Source: Eremophila alpestris peregrina
Lineage: Eukaryota; Chordata; Aves; Passeriformes; Alaudidae
DNA: 64,000 bases
Assembly (NCBI GenBank): GCA_009792885.1
Contig: WMCF01000025.1
Span: forward strand, 3,415,150 to 3,479,149
Direction: 5' to 3'
Shown here: piece after piece, positions 23,901-37,429 of the stretch
Numbering within the stretch: position 1 is the first letter of the stretch
How the letters are laid out: every line of letters starts with the position of its first letter
Notes under the pieces: generated by a model
Databases searched by the model: none
What the model was told of the DNA's origin: nothing
The model's input: the letters and a program-made list of their open reading frames with translations, nothing else
Program-made: the position numbers and the translations under genes

Positions 23901-26769
23901 AAGGTTTCTAAGGTTTAATCTTGCTTCCTTGCTTCCAACTGGTTGCATGAAATGAGATTACATTTTTAATATCTACACAGATTTTTGATTAATTAGTAAC
24001 TCAGCATTACTTTAGAATCTAGTTTTAATTGGAACTTTTCTAGAAGCTAAAATAATTATTCTGCCATCTTTTCCCATCTTTCTGTCATTCATGTGAGTAG
24101 AAACTCCTCTGTATAATGCTGTACCCTATTCCCACACAGCTGAAAATGACAGCATGACTCACTGGAGAACAGGGATAAGCTGCAATGTCCCTCCTGAGGG
24201 TCACTGCTCCGCTCCTATGTCTAGAATACTTTTGTAGCACTTGGTATCCTCCCTCTGTTGCAGCTTGACTCCACTCTCTGAAACAGAAACGTTTCGCCTC
24301 CTAAGACAACTTGTTCCATTTGCAATCAAAGTTTAACAGCAACAGTGATGGGATTGTGTCCAGAGAAGACTCTTCCTCTCAGGCAGGTCAAGGACAAGGG
24401 CCAGAGCCAGCATAAGGCCAGAACAAGACTTCACAGAGCACTGTAATACGAAGTGTGAGGTGCTCACCTGTGCAACTGCTGCAGCAATAACATTTCTTCC
24501 CTGGGATTGTTGAGATTTTCAAACATAAGCTAAAAGTGGGTGACACTGTGCCTAAGAAGCAGCTTTGCAGCTGATCTACAACACTCAGACCCAGGGGAGA
24601 TTCAATTATGTATATATAATGTCTTTAAGGACAAAATATTTGTCTTGGGAAAGGCTCTCTTTTTTCCATCATGTCTGATAGGAGATAAATATAGCTTCCA
24701 GCTGTAACCTTCTCGAGGAAAAAACCATCCTGAACACCCAGATGCCTGTTGCAGGTGTTTTAATTGATTTTGATGGGGCCATGGCTTTCCCTTTTTCCCT
24801 GTTTAATTTGTCTGGGCAGGACTCCATGCACCCTTGGCACTAATTCAATGAGAAAGAGCAGTGTGCTTTAGTAAAAAGAGACTTTAGGATAGTCTTGTCA
24901 ATGCCAATGTGAAGGCAATTTAAGCAATTTTGACTTCACTTAGGCTAACAACCTTTTCACATACCAGTATAATGATTTGGGAAAAGTTAGCAGTTTCAGA
25001 GTGATTAATAAAAACTCATCTCTCATTTGGATCTTAATCAATTCTTCTGTTACAGGAACTACAGCTTTTGCTCTTAACTGAAAGTGGTCTGACCTTCAAA
25101 TAAAATGGCAAGTGCCTTAGAAGGAGAAATATTCCAGAGCCTGTTGGTATTGTGGCACCATCTCTATGTGCTTTCCAGGCATTTGCACATTTCTCTTCTG
25201 CCAGTTCTGATAAAGACCTTACTCTGAGCAAAATCTGGTCCTTAACAGCTCTGGGTTATTCAGCAGTTGTCTTGTGCTGTATGAATGATGCAGCTCATGA
25301 CAGTGACATTGACTCTGCTCTGGTCATTTTAAATTACTTTTTTTGTAAAGAGTTTAGGCTTACTCACGATAATCTTTTCTGGTTTGGCATTTCTTCAAAG
25401 CTTTCCAGTTCCCTAGAATTCTTTCCTTTATTAATATTACATAATAAATAAAGAAATTCAGGACATTCCTTCTAACACCATCAAAGCATTTAATAAGAAA
25501 TGAAAGAGGATTTCTTTTGTTTCTACAATTCAATGACTATTGAAGCAAGCTGTGGTAGTGAACATTATTTGGTCTTAGATAATTTTGTTACTTGAGAGCA
25601 GCTCAGACGACTGTGCATGTGGTTACAACCCGTTATCGCAGGAGAACATAAGGCAGTGAATGCCACATGAGCAGCAGTCTCATGCAGGCGGGGAGGAAGC
25701 TGATTTTTTGTGGGTAAAGCATTCAATTAAGACATTAAAAATATCTGGCTTGGGTGTGTCCCCCAGCTATATGTTTTTTTGGGTCCTTGGGACTGTTGTT
25801 TAGGGGCGAAGACATATAGGCATTCAGCTCTCATGGGATTAAAAGGGACTTCACTGACTTTGTGAGCTTTTGTCTTTCTTGGTCTGGTATCCACCAGGTG
25901 ATGGTGCTTCTTTCATACCCTGTGCATTGCGATTGCAAGCTTTGGACAAAAAGCAGTTTCAGTGTGTCATTTCATCAGTTGTCAAAATGGAGCCAGGGAC
26001 CAAATATCTGGAGGCAGAGCAGGGATTATACGGTGCTGCACAGGTTTGTGTGTGTGTGCATGTATTCATGTGCACACTATCTCTCCAGTAACCTTTTCTG
26101 TGCCTTTCCAGCTTTGTTAGCTTCAAGGTAAAAATGCTCTTCTATCTTTCCTGTCTTCTTAAATGGCTTTCCTGACTTCCCATTCTTCATTTTTCATCTG
26201 ATTTGAATCTAAGCTATGAAGGAAGATGAACATCTGACTTGCTGAAGAGCATCACTGCTGTGAATAAGAACTATGTTGAAAGATGTTTCAATTATCTACA
26301 GAAACAAGTGCTTTTTAAGCAGCTAGATCTGTTTCCTTACAGATTTGACTTCTCGTTTTGCACAGTATAATGTTCAAAACATACAAAGGGCAAAGTGGAG
26401 TGCTATGAATATGCTTCTGACTATGTGCAATCTACTATATTATACAACATGAAATTTGTTAAAAAGTTAAGACAAAAAATTATCTCAAATCAGGATGACA
26501 GAATGACGGAAGTGTCATATGACTTTTTGGAAAGGATATGTCTGCATATTTTAATCATAGCTTTTTCCCAGCTTGCTTTTAAAAGGAAATTCTGGAAAAT
26601 TTTAGGCAATTCCACAAAGCCCTTTGGTTTTGATAGGACCGCAACAACAGAATCTGGTTCCATAAATCTTTTCTCAATGAAGTCTTTATAAAACCTTAAT
26701 TAAAACGCACTGTCTCTACTAGTGCAACAGGAAATCAGATAACAAAGCAATGGTACCCAATATGCTCCT

Positions 26770-27015
26770 CTAGATGAAATAATTTCCTATTTCATTTACA
26801 GTCTTAATGAATGCTTCACTTTCTCTTCATTAAGTCCATATGCATCTCCCTTTGTCCTGGAGATAATATAACTGCTGGCACTGCAGGCTGTGCTTATGCA
26901 ATTGTTATTTTTAAGACCATAAAGCGCATGACGCAGTGTTATAGGAGCCGCCGTAATGAAATCAGCGTCACTGTCACTGTGCTCACGATCATTTACACCC
27001 CAGACTGATCCAACT
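26770..27015. other. Candidate conserved non-coding element
   Basis: The strongest of the candidate conserved stretches. Within an AT-rich setting, 26920-26995 keeps many CpGs ('AAGCGCATGACGCAGTG', 'GGAGCCGCCGTAATGAAATC', 'AGCGTCACTG', 'CTCACGATC'). They sit next to an octamer-like 'CCATATGCATCTCC' and 'ATGCAATTGTTATTTTTAAG'. CpGs decay quickly in methylated unconstrained DNA, so this cluster suggests selection or hypomethylation. The open frames on both strands (65 and 76 codons) resemble no protein I know. Confidence 0.4.
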
Positions 27016-30000
27016 GCTGGCACCAAGTAACATCTGCTTGGAAATTCAGAGGAGAGGCCATCAAATTCTTCCAGAATGTCAAATCATGAAAGAAGAAGCT
27101 AGTAGTCCCAATTATTTTATTTCTTCTGTACACAGTATTGGTCTCAGTATTTTAATTGCCAGAGAAAGGAGAAAGTATGTTCAGCCCACCTAAGATCTAA
27201 GTAGCCAGTGTACCATGGGAAAAACAAAATGGAAGAAAATCCAGCCAAAGTTCATTAATCTGAAAAATTCCCAGTCTTGTTTCTCTTTGTGTTCTGATCC
27301 TGTTTGCACTCAATGTGTTCACATATGAGTGAAAAGGAGATTTCAATCAACAGTTTATGCAGCATGTCCAGTTTTCATGCATTCGTGTGTGACCTTTTCT
27401 TACCCTGCAGGTACAATTGCTTTCTCAGTGACATATATTTTATTAACTTTTTCATGCTGGGATTGCACTGAAGTGATGCTTTTGCCCCCAGGAGTGGCAT
27501 CAGGTGACAGGCTTTTGAACCACAATTTACAGAAATGGTCTCCTGCAGATGTCCTGAGGAGGATAAGGATCTCTTAGAGAGTGGAAAAACTGTCCCTACC
27601 ACTTAGAGAGGTGGTGTCTCATGGTTCGTGAGCAATAGCAATCTCACAGGCCCTTTAAAGCAATTTCCATTGTTAGACATTCTTCACCACTTTCATCTTT
27701 ATTGTGCTTTTTTGCGACTCTGCAGGGCCGTGAAGATCCAGGGATTTCTTTCTCAGTGGCATCCATTCAAGCTTCACTGCTCCTCTGTAAAACCTTGTCT
27801 CTTCTGGGAGTCAGCAAAATGAGCATAGAGCAACCAGGAAGAGCAGCAGGGAAAATGGAGAGGTTGAAGTAAAAGGCAGAATGACCAGCCAAGTCAAGGA
27901 GCCAGTGTTTCTGTCCAGCCTGGTCAGAGGGCCAATTCTGAGACAAGTGACAAAGGCAGAGGTTGATCAGTCTCCAGTGAAAAAGAGCTAAACAGCAGCA
28001 ACACCATTTTCCTTAGCTGGGGATCTGATCAAAAGCCTGCTTAGTTCAGTGGAAAAATGCTTCCACTGAGATCAGTAGATTTTAGATCTGTCCTCCAAAT
28101 GTGTTCTATCTTTGGTAATTAAAATAGCTTTTGCTGTTTCCTGCTCATCTTAGTATCACAGATCCCATGATTCTGTTATGGAAGAAGTGGACTTGCCCAT
28201 GACTAACAGGTGGAATGGTGACAAGGAAGCTTCTACTCCAGAATATGGCCTGTAAAAATTTTATTTCTAGTAAAGATGTGAGGGGAAGAAAAAAATCCAG
28301 AGTGGTTCTCAATCTCTTGGTGAGCTTCCAGAACAGCATGACACAGTAAATCCCCAGCTTAATGGCTGCAAAAGAAGCACTGTTCGTTTGGAAACACCAT
28401 GAAACAGGAGCCCAGAGCTTTATTACTGCCACTCTGGAAATCAAAATGTTAAAATGAACTGCTGGCTCTCATTATCACTCCACCAATGTATTCCTGCAAC
28501 AGCCTTTGTTAAGGAAATGGGAATTTAATATCCAAGTTCCCTTCTGAGATCTCATGAAATGTTGTGTGCACTAAGAAAAAGGATAGCAAAATTGTAGCTA
28601 TTCACTGCTGTTTCTTCAGTCCAAACATCACGAAGAATATTATTTCTAAGAGGGATAATGTGAGACATGAGGTCTATGTATGACTCTAGGCTTCAGTGAG
28701 TAGGAGCCAGTGAATAGGACCATTCATCAAAGCCCAGATATGAGTCTCTTCACCAGCTGTTGCAGTGTCCCAGACCATGCTCACCCAGGGCTGGAGCTGT
28801 GCTCTTGAGTCTTGTCCACCAGCATCCAGCACATTTTGAACGTCTCTGTGATTCGGAGTAGTAACAAAGCTCCCAATTACTAACAATAAAAGAAAGGGTC
28901 AAGAGTGCTTATTTTGGTGCTCTGTCCACATGTTTTTGTGTATCCATAGTTTTTATGTAGATATTGGCAGAAAGCTGAAGGACACCCACAGGTTTTTTTC
29001 TACAAAGTGAGAAATTACAGAGAGTAAGTCTAGGGAGTACATTAAAAGAACATAAAACAGAAGAAAACCCTATTACCAATGAAATACTGTCCATCTTTGT
29101 CCTTACCATAGAGAAGCAAATCTCTTTCTTCTTTTCCAGCCATAGATGTTTTGATCATGATCAACAGCTAACGCTTTACAAAGATATAGCTCAAGATATA
29201 GCTGGGCATGGAACAGCTGGAGAAACCAAGGAAGACACCAGGGCTGCATTGCCACATCCCTGCAGGAGATTCCTATTGCATAAAATATTCCAGCAATCAA
29301 GCAGCAATTGCCAACCTGTCAGCCTGAGGGAGAGCTCTGTGAGTGAAAGGCAAGCACTGCTCTTCTGGAAGCAAAGCTGCAGGTAAATGGGCACTGCTGA
29401 TCTGCCACCTGTGGCACTGCTGGGCTTGGTGTGATGCTGAACACAATGAGGTCATGCTTTTAGCTATTCATGGGCACTTTTACCCGCATTTTACAAGTTT
29501 TTTCTTCCATTCTCCTTTTGTCTTACTGTGAGCACTCCCTCACAGTAAACCACTGCTGCTTGGTGTATGCCGGAGGGAGCAGTCTGTCTCAATTACCATG
29601 GCAGCGCTACACCTCTGCTGATAACAAACAGCCATTGTGCTCCTGGCCCCAGGAAAAGGCACTGTAGGGAATTGTGCCTCTGGTTTGCAGGCAACAGTTC
29701 AATTTCCTAATTTATTTTCATTATTTAAAATTTCACCCATGCCCTCTCGGTTTTCTCTGCCATCTACAGTCCTAAAGAAAAAGGCGTTGATCCTACTTCT
29801 TTAGGGATCCCTTTTCAGGGGGTAAAATGGGGCTTCACATGTTCCAAGATGAATAAGAGCACCAAAATTTAGCCCACCTTCATATTAGTCAAACATGCTA
29901 GCAGTTCACTGGAAGATCATCATCAGTGCAAGATGAGTAAAGCTTCAGCATAACCTAGGAAGGAGAGAGATCTTCTGAATCCTCAGTGTACACTCAGGAC

Positions 30001-33000
30001 AGTAAGAGGTGAGGTGACCTGCCCAGGGCAACTGGCAATAGGGCCAGAAATTGAGAGCCATCTCCTCACTGCCAGACCCACATCTTTCTGCATGTAGGCC
30101 ATCCTTCTGTCATCTCAGATTAAATGGTTGAGCATAAGCAGCTCAGCATGAGCAGAGGTATAAAATAACACAGGGAAATGTCTGTGTTAGGTTTACTGGC
30201 ATGTGCTCAAAGTCATACTTACCAGATATCCTGTGTTAGGATTTCCCTGGATCACTGGCCATAATTCTCCATGTCCCAGCCTGTAATTTCTGAAAACACT
30301 ACTTTTGCTTCTATTTTTAAGTCCTCTTTCCTATCATTTTCTTCATGGTTATCAGGGCTGGGTAGTTCTGTAATAGCTAAGTCAGAGTGAGAGAAAACAG
30401 CAGTATGGGAGAAAAATGGCAGTGATGGCAAACTTCAAAAGGTTTGGAGGTTCAGGCAGAGTTGTAAGCTTATCTGAACCTCTTTAGTGTGGAAATTGAT
30501 ATGGAATTTCATTAAAAACCTCAACTTGCTTGTAAGACATCTGGCAGATCAGAGCTTCAGCTCGGTTTGAAGTAACTTGACAATGACCTTTCCTGCACTG
30601 CTTCCATATTTTGTCTTCCTGTCCACAGCAAATGAGAAGTGGCAGAAGCACATGATGGGTTTTGGTATGTGAGGTCAGGCTCCCTGTCACCCCATCCTCT
30701 GTCCTTTGTCACCAACACATCTAAGGGCCCAGGCTGCAAACAAAAAATCTCCCAGCTAGCCAACGTGTCCTTTTTAAGCTTTACAAAAATGTTTTTGGAG
30801 GTTGGGAGAAGAAGTATGCAAAGGTGAATAATTATTTTATGTGAATAGGCTAATTTGTATGTGGGCCACTGGATTAACTGGAAGCCTCACAATACAGAGC
30901 TGATATCAGGATAAACACTAATGTGAAACTGTGCAGCGTTAATTCCCCCTGACATACATCCCATGGCACTTCACAGAAATTGATAGCTTGCATAGATTGT
31001 AAAGGAGCACAGCTTTTGGGCTTTTGTTTTCATGCAAGGCTAGAAATTCCTGACACTGTGATTGTTGCCCTTGATACGAAAGTTGCATGTTATGATTCAC
31101 TGGTTTTAGCTCTCCTAGAAAAAGCTCATTAACCACTGATTCTACATGTGAATAATTATTCTGCTGGAAATCTCAATCCATTTTTTTAATGTGAGAGTCA
31201 ATAGTTAGAGGGTTGTCAAGTCTATTCATTTTAAAACGCTGTTGTCAAGAGTATATAACCAGGCTGTAAGCATTTGTTCTAATGTAAAAAATTTGCACTG
31301 AGTCTGATAAAGGAGGTAAATTTAAATAATGGGGGAAAAAAAGAAGAGAAAAATCCTTATGGTTGTCCCTTTCTGAAGGAAGTATGAGGTAGCCAGCTCT
31401 GAGGGCTTGGGATGAGCACAAAGCTACAGTGCTCCTCTTCTTTCTGCCAGCAGAGGGAAAGAAAAGGCTGCTATCATTCCCTCCTTCTTCAGATACTGCA
31501 GATGGTGTTCTGCCCAGGCAAACAGCAGTGCAAACAGCAGTGCAGCTCCTGATGCCAAAGTCTGCACTCCAGGCAGAGGTTTCTGTGCCACAAATGCCTG
31601 TCCAGCAGGTGTCTTTAATCAAATCCAGGTCTACTCTCTATTTTGTACAAAAGGTGTAATTTTGATACATGAGAGGTTCCATTAAACAATGTCATAGTTC
31701 CTTCTGCTCTGAAACTTTGCAGTAAGGTAATTTAAAGCAAACCCTGTGCTGGGTTCTGGCAGGGAGACAGCTGCAGCAGAAAATGCCATGAATTTGTGCC
31801 AGAGCTGGCAATGGAGCCTCCCTTGCTGTTGCACTGTTCCTTGTGGATGGGTTTGATTGGAGGAGTCCAGTGTACTTCCCAGATCACTGTCCCCAGCTGT
31901 CTGGGCAGGCAGCCTGTGGCTGCATGCACTGATAAAACAGGAGCATGAGCTTGGATGGGGAGAGTGCCTGTTTAAAACATGCTGATGTATGCACAGATTT
32001 GCCTACAATCTGGGGCAATTTTTGAAGTCCTCAGGACTGTCTCCACAGTTCTGGGACTTACATTAATTTTCTAGCAGAGGGTTGTGTGTTGCTATGTGGA
32101 GAAACTGTTGCTTGGATGGATAAGGAGGCTAGGATGATAAAACATTTGATTCCCATCCAGCAATGGTAATACGGGAGATCTCAGTCCCAAAGCCCTGAAC
32201 ACGTCCACCTCCACTGCCTTGTATGGCAGAGAGCAGTCATGCTGAAAATAACTTTCCCAATTTAGTCAGAGAAGTCTCTGGTGTGTCCCCTTATTCTCAG
32301 AAAGCAGACACAAGAACAAGTCAGGTGAGGGGAAATCTCTGGTTTCGTAGCATGTTGCTCCTGATAGGTGAGGGGCTGTGTGTGTCTGCTCAGTAACCAC
32401 AGAAATGGGTTTGTGCAAATCATTAGATATTTCAATACAGAGCTGTTATGGCTGGAGAAGCACCTTTTGCAGAACTGGATCACTGCAACTGCATAAGGGT
32501 TTAATAACAGTATTTTTAAATGTCCAATGGTTCCAAACAGAGCAATAAAGCACATCAATAAATACTTAGGGAAACAACCATATTTATGAGCCCCAGCTAA
32601 AGCCCCAGCTGCATATCCTCATGGCACACTGTGCCTCAGGAGCTGTGCAAATGGAAAGCAGGACAAAGAAGCCTTCTCTAGCAAGGCACTGGATTAAAAT
32701 CTCCATGGAAGTTTCCTGCTTCTTTCCATGGATGTTTCTGCTTTATGAAACAGAATATGAGGACCAAAATAATTCAGACTCATCCAGAATATCATAAGAA
32801 TGGGCTAGAATGCAGTGTCAGTACACTAGGTAATTAACACTGTGGGCTATAGGAATGCTCCAGAGCTTGAAGTCAATGTTTCTTGAAATCCCCAGATGTG
32901 CAGCAAAAGAGGAGGGAGGCCTTCAATGCCTCCCCCAAGTCCTTGAGCTCCACCAAGATAACCACTGTATAGATTCACCACAGGCTGTGGCCACAGGGTT

Positions 33001-33049
33001 GATCAGTTTGTAGTGTGAAGTGCCTGGGAGAGCTGCAGAACCACACAGT
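27016..33049. other. Unique non-coding DNA
   Basis: No supported gene. A MIR-like fragment lies at 29990-30090, and a 12-bp direct repeat (CAAACAGCAGTG twice) at 31519-31542. Open frames up to 125 codons (minus strand 31245-31622) carry no recognisable motif. Confidence 0.65.
29990..30090 (+). mobile_element. MIR-like ancient SINE remnant
   Basis: 'GTGAGGTGACCTGCCCAGGG' then 'CAACTGGCAATAGGGCCAGA' follow the MIR consensus order ('AAGTGACTTGCCCAAGGTCA', 'AGTGGCAGAGC'), with a CTGCCAGACCC-like end. It is heavily diverged and recognised from memory of the consensus. Confidence 0.5.
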
Positions 33050-33505
33050 CTGGCTGGAAGGGCTTTAGGAAGATCTTATCTCCAAGCAGAGCCTGCTGAA
33101 GTCAGAGCTGGCTTCTCTGGGTTTATCCAGTCAGGCACTGGAAACCTTAAAGGATAGAGCCTGCACAACCTTTTTGAATAATCTGCACCAAAGTCTGACT
33201 GTCTCATGGTGGAAAAGTTTCTCCTTCTATCCTCTCTGGACACTCCCTTATTCATTTTATGGCCACTGTCCTGTTCTGTGATCCCACATCTCAGAGAAGA
33301 GCCTGCTTTCATCTTCTCAATCACTGTTTGTAAGTACTGGCAGGCTGCTGGTAGGTTGTTTTTTTTCCTCAAGCACGAACAAGCCTTGTTTCCTCAGCCT
33401 TATCTCACATAGCAAGAAGGATCTTGGTGACCCTCTGCTTAGTGCACTCTGTTGGTGAACATCTTTGTGTCTGGGGACACAAAGCTGGGCAGAATAAATA
33501 CCATT
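33050..33505 (-). mobile_element. CR1 LINE 3' region, minus strand, heavily degraded
   Basis: Read on the plus strand it follows the reverse-complement CR1 order. A worn 3' UTR ('GGCTGGAAGGGCTTTAGGAA') comes first, then 'GGTGGAAAAGTTTCTCCTTC' (the equivalent of 'GTAAAGAAGTTTCTCCTTAT'). 'ATTTTATGGCCACTGTCCTG', 'CATCTCAGAGAAGAGCCTGC', 'GTACTGGCAGGCTGCTGGTA' and 'TTTCCTCAGCCTTATCTCAC' follow, ending near 'GACACAAAGCTGGGCAGAA'. Divergence is high and a T8 run interrupts it at about 33358-33368. It is 5'-truncated and clearly non-functional. Confidence 0.8.
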
Positions 33506-36500
33506 CAGCCTGACGAGCAGCAACTAAAGAGGAGTGAAACTGCATTGTTATTCACCATTCTAAATTTAAAGAAAATCTAGTAGGAAACATTTTTAGTCCT
33601 TTGTGATTTAACATTTAGCTCAACCCCAAAATCTGACTGAAGCCCAAAAGAATCCATGAACTACTTTTTTTTCCCTAAATGTGCCTCAAAGTGATGCTAA
33701 TACAAAAATGCTGAAGATGTAAAAATGATTCAAAATCCTAGTAGTTCACTGACTGCAATTAAAAATTTCTTATCTTTCATTTCAGTACTGCTGGTTCATT
33801 TGTGCATCAGAGACCGTGGGGCTGAGCAAGCATCCCAGGTAAAGATGTCAGCTCTGAGCTATTTTGGGGGGCAGGCATCCTTGCCTCAGGACGTCTGAGG
33901 GCAGGGAGCAGCCAGCTCAGAAAGCATGAAGAAATAGGATGGCCTAGAGATTTCCAGATTAGGGCTCTGAGGGGGTTCTTGAGTGCTATATTGCTAACAG
34001 AATTGTACCTTTCCAAGGGTATTAAACACAGAGCTGCTAGGCATCTAATTCACCTCAGTGAGTTGGAAGGCTTCCTTTGGTGGCTGCTGAAGCCTGTTAC
34101 TGGCACCTGAGACTGCTTCCTCAGGAATGGCAGACTCTGGCAGAGTCAGTAATACCTCACAGGCCAGTAGAAATATTAATATATTTTAATATATGTGTAT
34201 TTGAAAAATGCCACCGTGAACGGTCAAAGCTGAAAGACTCTGACTTTATTACCCAGACTTTCAGTGAGGTTTTTTTTTTCTTTTAATCCTCCAGGCAATA
34301 ATTCCCCCATCTCTTTGCTCCTAAAATCAGATTTAATTTTTTTTTTTGAGAATAAATTGCTGTAAATCTTTGGAGAGTCCTCCAAAATGTGATAGCTGCT
34401 GTGTCAGGCATTTTGGTTAAAGAAATTCTGCAGCTGAGTTGATGGAAAATAACTGATTGCTTGCTTTTATTAACCATTGCCTGATTATTTTTTTTTCCTA
34501 AGAGGCTGGAACTATAACTTGTCTAAAACTTAGTCTTTCATCTAGGCAGAAATTAAGCCAAAAAAGTGTCAAAAGTTTATAGGTAACTCACAGGGATAAT
34601 GCTACCTTAATATTGTTGAAGGATTTGAATATATTTTGTGAGATGGCATTTTTGTATTTCTCCCCATTCTCACTCCTTTGTTTTGAATGCAGATCAGTTA
34701 TGTGAACATTTCTTTAACTCAGAACAGCTTCCTGAATCTAAAATGAAGCATTTCAAAATTACAAAAAGACAAAGTCAGAGAGACTGAGACAGCAAGCAGC
34801 CCTGTCAGGGAATGTTGCTTGGAAGTTGCATTATTAGAGGTGCTGGGGCTGAGAGAGGAGAGCGTGTGCACAAAATTCCCCGCGTCACTAAATATGACTT
34901 TCAAAACCTCCTAATATCTTCTCTAAAAGCTACCATCCTGTCAAACATTTTTGCAGTTGATCTCTTTGTGGCTGAAACTATAAAGAAAGCTCAAATAAAG
35001 TTGCGACTATTTTTGCTATTAAAAAAAAAAGCCACATCCTTTTCCTTTTGTCTCCCTGTTCTAAACCCCTGGCTGTACAGCATTTGATCAAGCGTTCAAA
35101 AAGACAAAAGGAAATTTTCCCTCAGGCATAGAGCAGTCTTGGGAAGTTTTGGCTCAAGATACAGATATTTCTGCACAAATGAAAATAAGATCTTGGTGAC
35201 AAAATCCTACAGCAGCCATAACTGTGCATCGAAATGGTGGTTTTAATTATATCTAGAAAAGCTGGGGAATTGGTAATATTACTGGAAGACTGAAATGGGG
35301 CTGGGAGTTGTGATAAGGACAGGCAGGGGACCCTGAAGAAGCGCAGCTGCCTTTCCACCTCCATGTCAGGATACAGCCATGCAGCAGCAGGCAGGGAAGA
35401 AGAGGTGCTTTTGCAGCCTTCCTGATAAATCCTAATTTCCAAAAGGAAATGCCAGAGAGGGAATGCAACCAGAGTGTTCTTTCTCAACATCATTCAGGCA
35501 CAGCTCTCAGCCCTGAATTCTGAGCTGATGTTCAGCCATCAAAAAGATATTTCATGCCCGTCTTGACCTGTTTAGCAGTGGGTAATCAGGCAGCCTGCTG
35601 CTCTCTGCGTGTATGTGAGCCCACACCTCTTTTGGACAGTTACCTGCTAATAATCAGACCTGAGCTGACAGCACGAGGTCATTAATGGTTATTAAGTTTT
35701 TTGTCAACTCTGGCCTGTGTCTGATTTAAATCAGGGGTTTAGAAATGATAGCTGACCACCTACATGACCTTCTGCCAAGCAGTTATATCTGTATTTAATA
35801 GATCAGATTTTCTCAGCCACACATGTTCCCTCATTTCTGTGTTATTTTGACACTATTTTCTTACCATTGTCTACCTATAATTTTCTTCAATAAACTGGCA
35901 GAATTATTATGTCGCTCTTTTTCAAAGCTTGAGTATGCATTCTTCAAACAGATGTTAAGCATTAAAAATAGCAAGGAATAATGATAAATAATTGGGATGA
36001 TCTGAATGAGAAATGGCATGAAATAAAGGAAATAATTTAAGGGGGAAATTCTATTACCATCAGTAAGAAAAAGTAAAGTTAGAAAATAATTGCAGAAGCT
36101 GTGCTTAGTGTTCTTGAGGACTCACAACCCTGAACCCTCATAGCAGGGATACATCTGAGGTGCTGTTAACATCTATCTCAGGTAAGGCTGTGGAGATTAT
36201 AGAGTCCAGAGGGCAATCTCAAGGTAATTTCATTTTATGTATATAAAATGTTGGAGTCATTCAGGTTTAGAAGCAGGCAGTGTCTCTTCCCTTTTCTCTA
36301 AGCTGTGACATCTGATCTTTGCTTTTGCAAGCAGCACAACAAAATCTCACTCTTTACCTTTCCATTTTGTGTGGAGGTATTTGGGCTGTAGTAAACTCAT
36401 AATTTTTGTCTCTGTGCCAGAAATTGAACTAGAGACATCAGAAAAAGTGATTGTATGTGAGCAGCTCCCAGACACCATTCTGCAATTTTCTCTGTATAGG

Positions 36501-37429
36501 ACATGCAGTGGATGGCATGATTGAAGTCTTGTAACACAGCAAAGCTGTAAAATGAAACTTTAATGTAATAGTCTCTCCTCAAATGCTGTACCTTGACACC
36601 TTATTCATTTTTGCCTTTTTTTCTTGCACCCTCTCCAGTTTTTTTAATTAGGTTTTCTGGTATCTAATGAGGGTTCTCAGTGTGGGTTCTCTTGCCCCAG
36701 CATGGAGCAGGTGAGAAAGTCCATCACCCCTCTTCACTCTGATCTACCGGCTTTATCTATAATTTACAAGCAGTGAACAATTTTGTTCTTTCTGAGAGTC
36801 TAACACTGTTTATTTTGGGTTTCTCCTTGAAACACCTTGCTTTGTATTGTGTTAGTAGGTGTAATGCAGGTTTTGTTTTACATTGGATTTCCTTTTGTTA
36901 CTTCTCACTTGTAGTTCTCTAGATACATATGCATGGCTGTATTTTTGCCCTTTTTCTTCTGTTCCTGAGTGTGCACTTTGCAACATCTTTTGCATTTCTA
37001 ATGAAGGTATTACTCAGAGTTAAAACTGGAAGGAACCCTGTGAACATCTTGCTCCTGCTACCTCATCAGTCTCTCTGCTGCAGTTTTGTGCAGGGCTCCT
37101 TATCACTCTCCCTTCTGCTGTTGCTTCTCCTGTAGGTCTTTATTAAAGCAAATTGTTTATTCTCATTGGTGAACTTTGTGAATGCAAACAAGCCTGTCCT
37201 TTCGTGCAGTGGTTGCTCAAAACTGACTTGGAAAGATTCAAGCATCTGCTTAAGTGTTGCTGAAGGGAGGCTTCTGTTCTGATTTAATTACTTTTATCCC
37301 TTACCTTTTGATTCTAGTCTTCTATGTATAAGACATCAATAACTCCCTCCAGAATGGATTCTTTCTTTATCCCACGTCACTTGTTGCTCATGTTTCCAAT
37401 GCCCTCTTGAAGTTTTCTAATAGCTCTTT
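33506..37429. other. Unique non-coding DNA
   Basis: No supported gene. Contains T-rich tracts near 34270-34282 and 34337-34346 and an alternating TA/TG-rich spot at 34178-34200. The segment 35540-35760 is a candidate conserved element. Around 37230 a short phrase ('AGCATCTGCTTAAGTGTTGC') resembles a common ancient reptile/bird repeat, but it is too short to claim. Confidence 0.65.
35540..35760. other. Candidate conserved non-coding element
   Basis: Unique sequence rich in homeodomain-type TAAT/ATTA words ('GCTAATAATCAGACCTGAGC', 'GGTCATTAATGGTTATTAAG', 'CTGATTTAAATCAGGGG') with few low-complexity runs and no coding frame. ATTTAAAT is palindromic within CTGATTTAAATCAG. It has the look of an enhancer; this is inference without alignment. 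Confidence 0.35.

Larger units (their letters stand above)
20153..26769. other. Unique non-coding DNA
   Basis: No supported gene. It holds a MIR-like fragment (20425-20530) and an AT-rich stretch at 22380-23400 with many T/A runs. Open frames (147 codons at most, minus strand 20975-21418) have no recognisable domain. The segment 20750-20945 is a candidate conserved element. Confidence 0.65.

Noticed and set aside
37000..37150. A further CR1 3' end (AACTGGAAGGAACCCTGTG)
   Set aside because: Only about 30 bases resemble a CR1 tail and the expected downstream order is absent.
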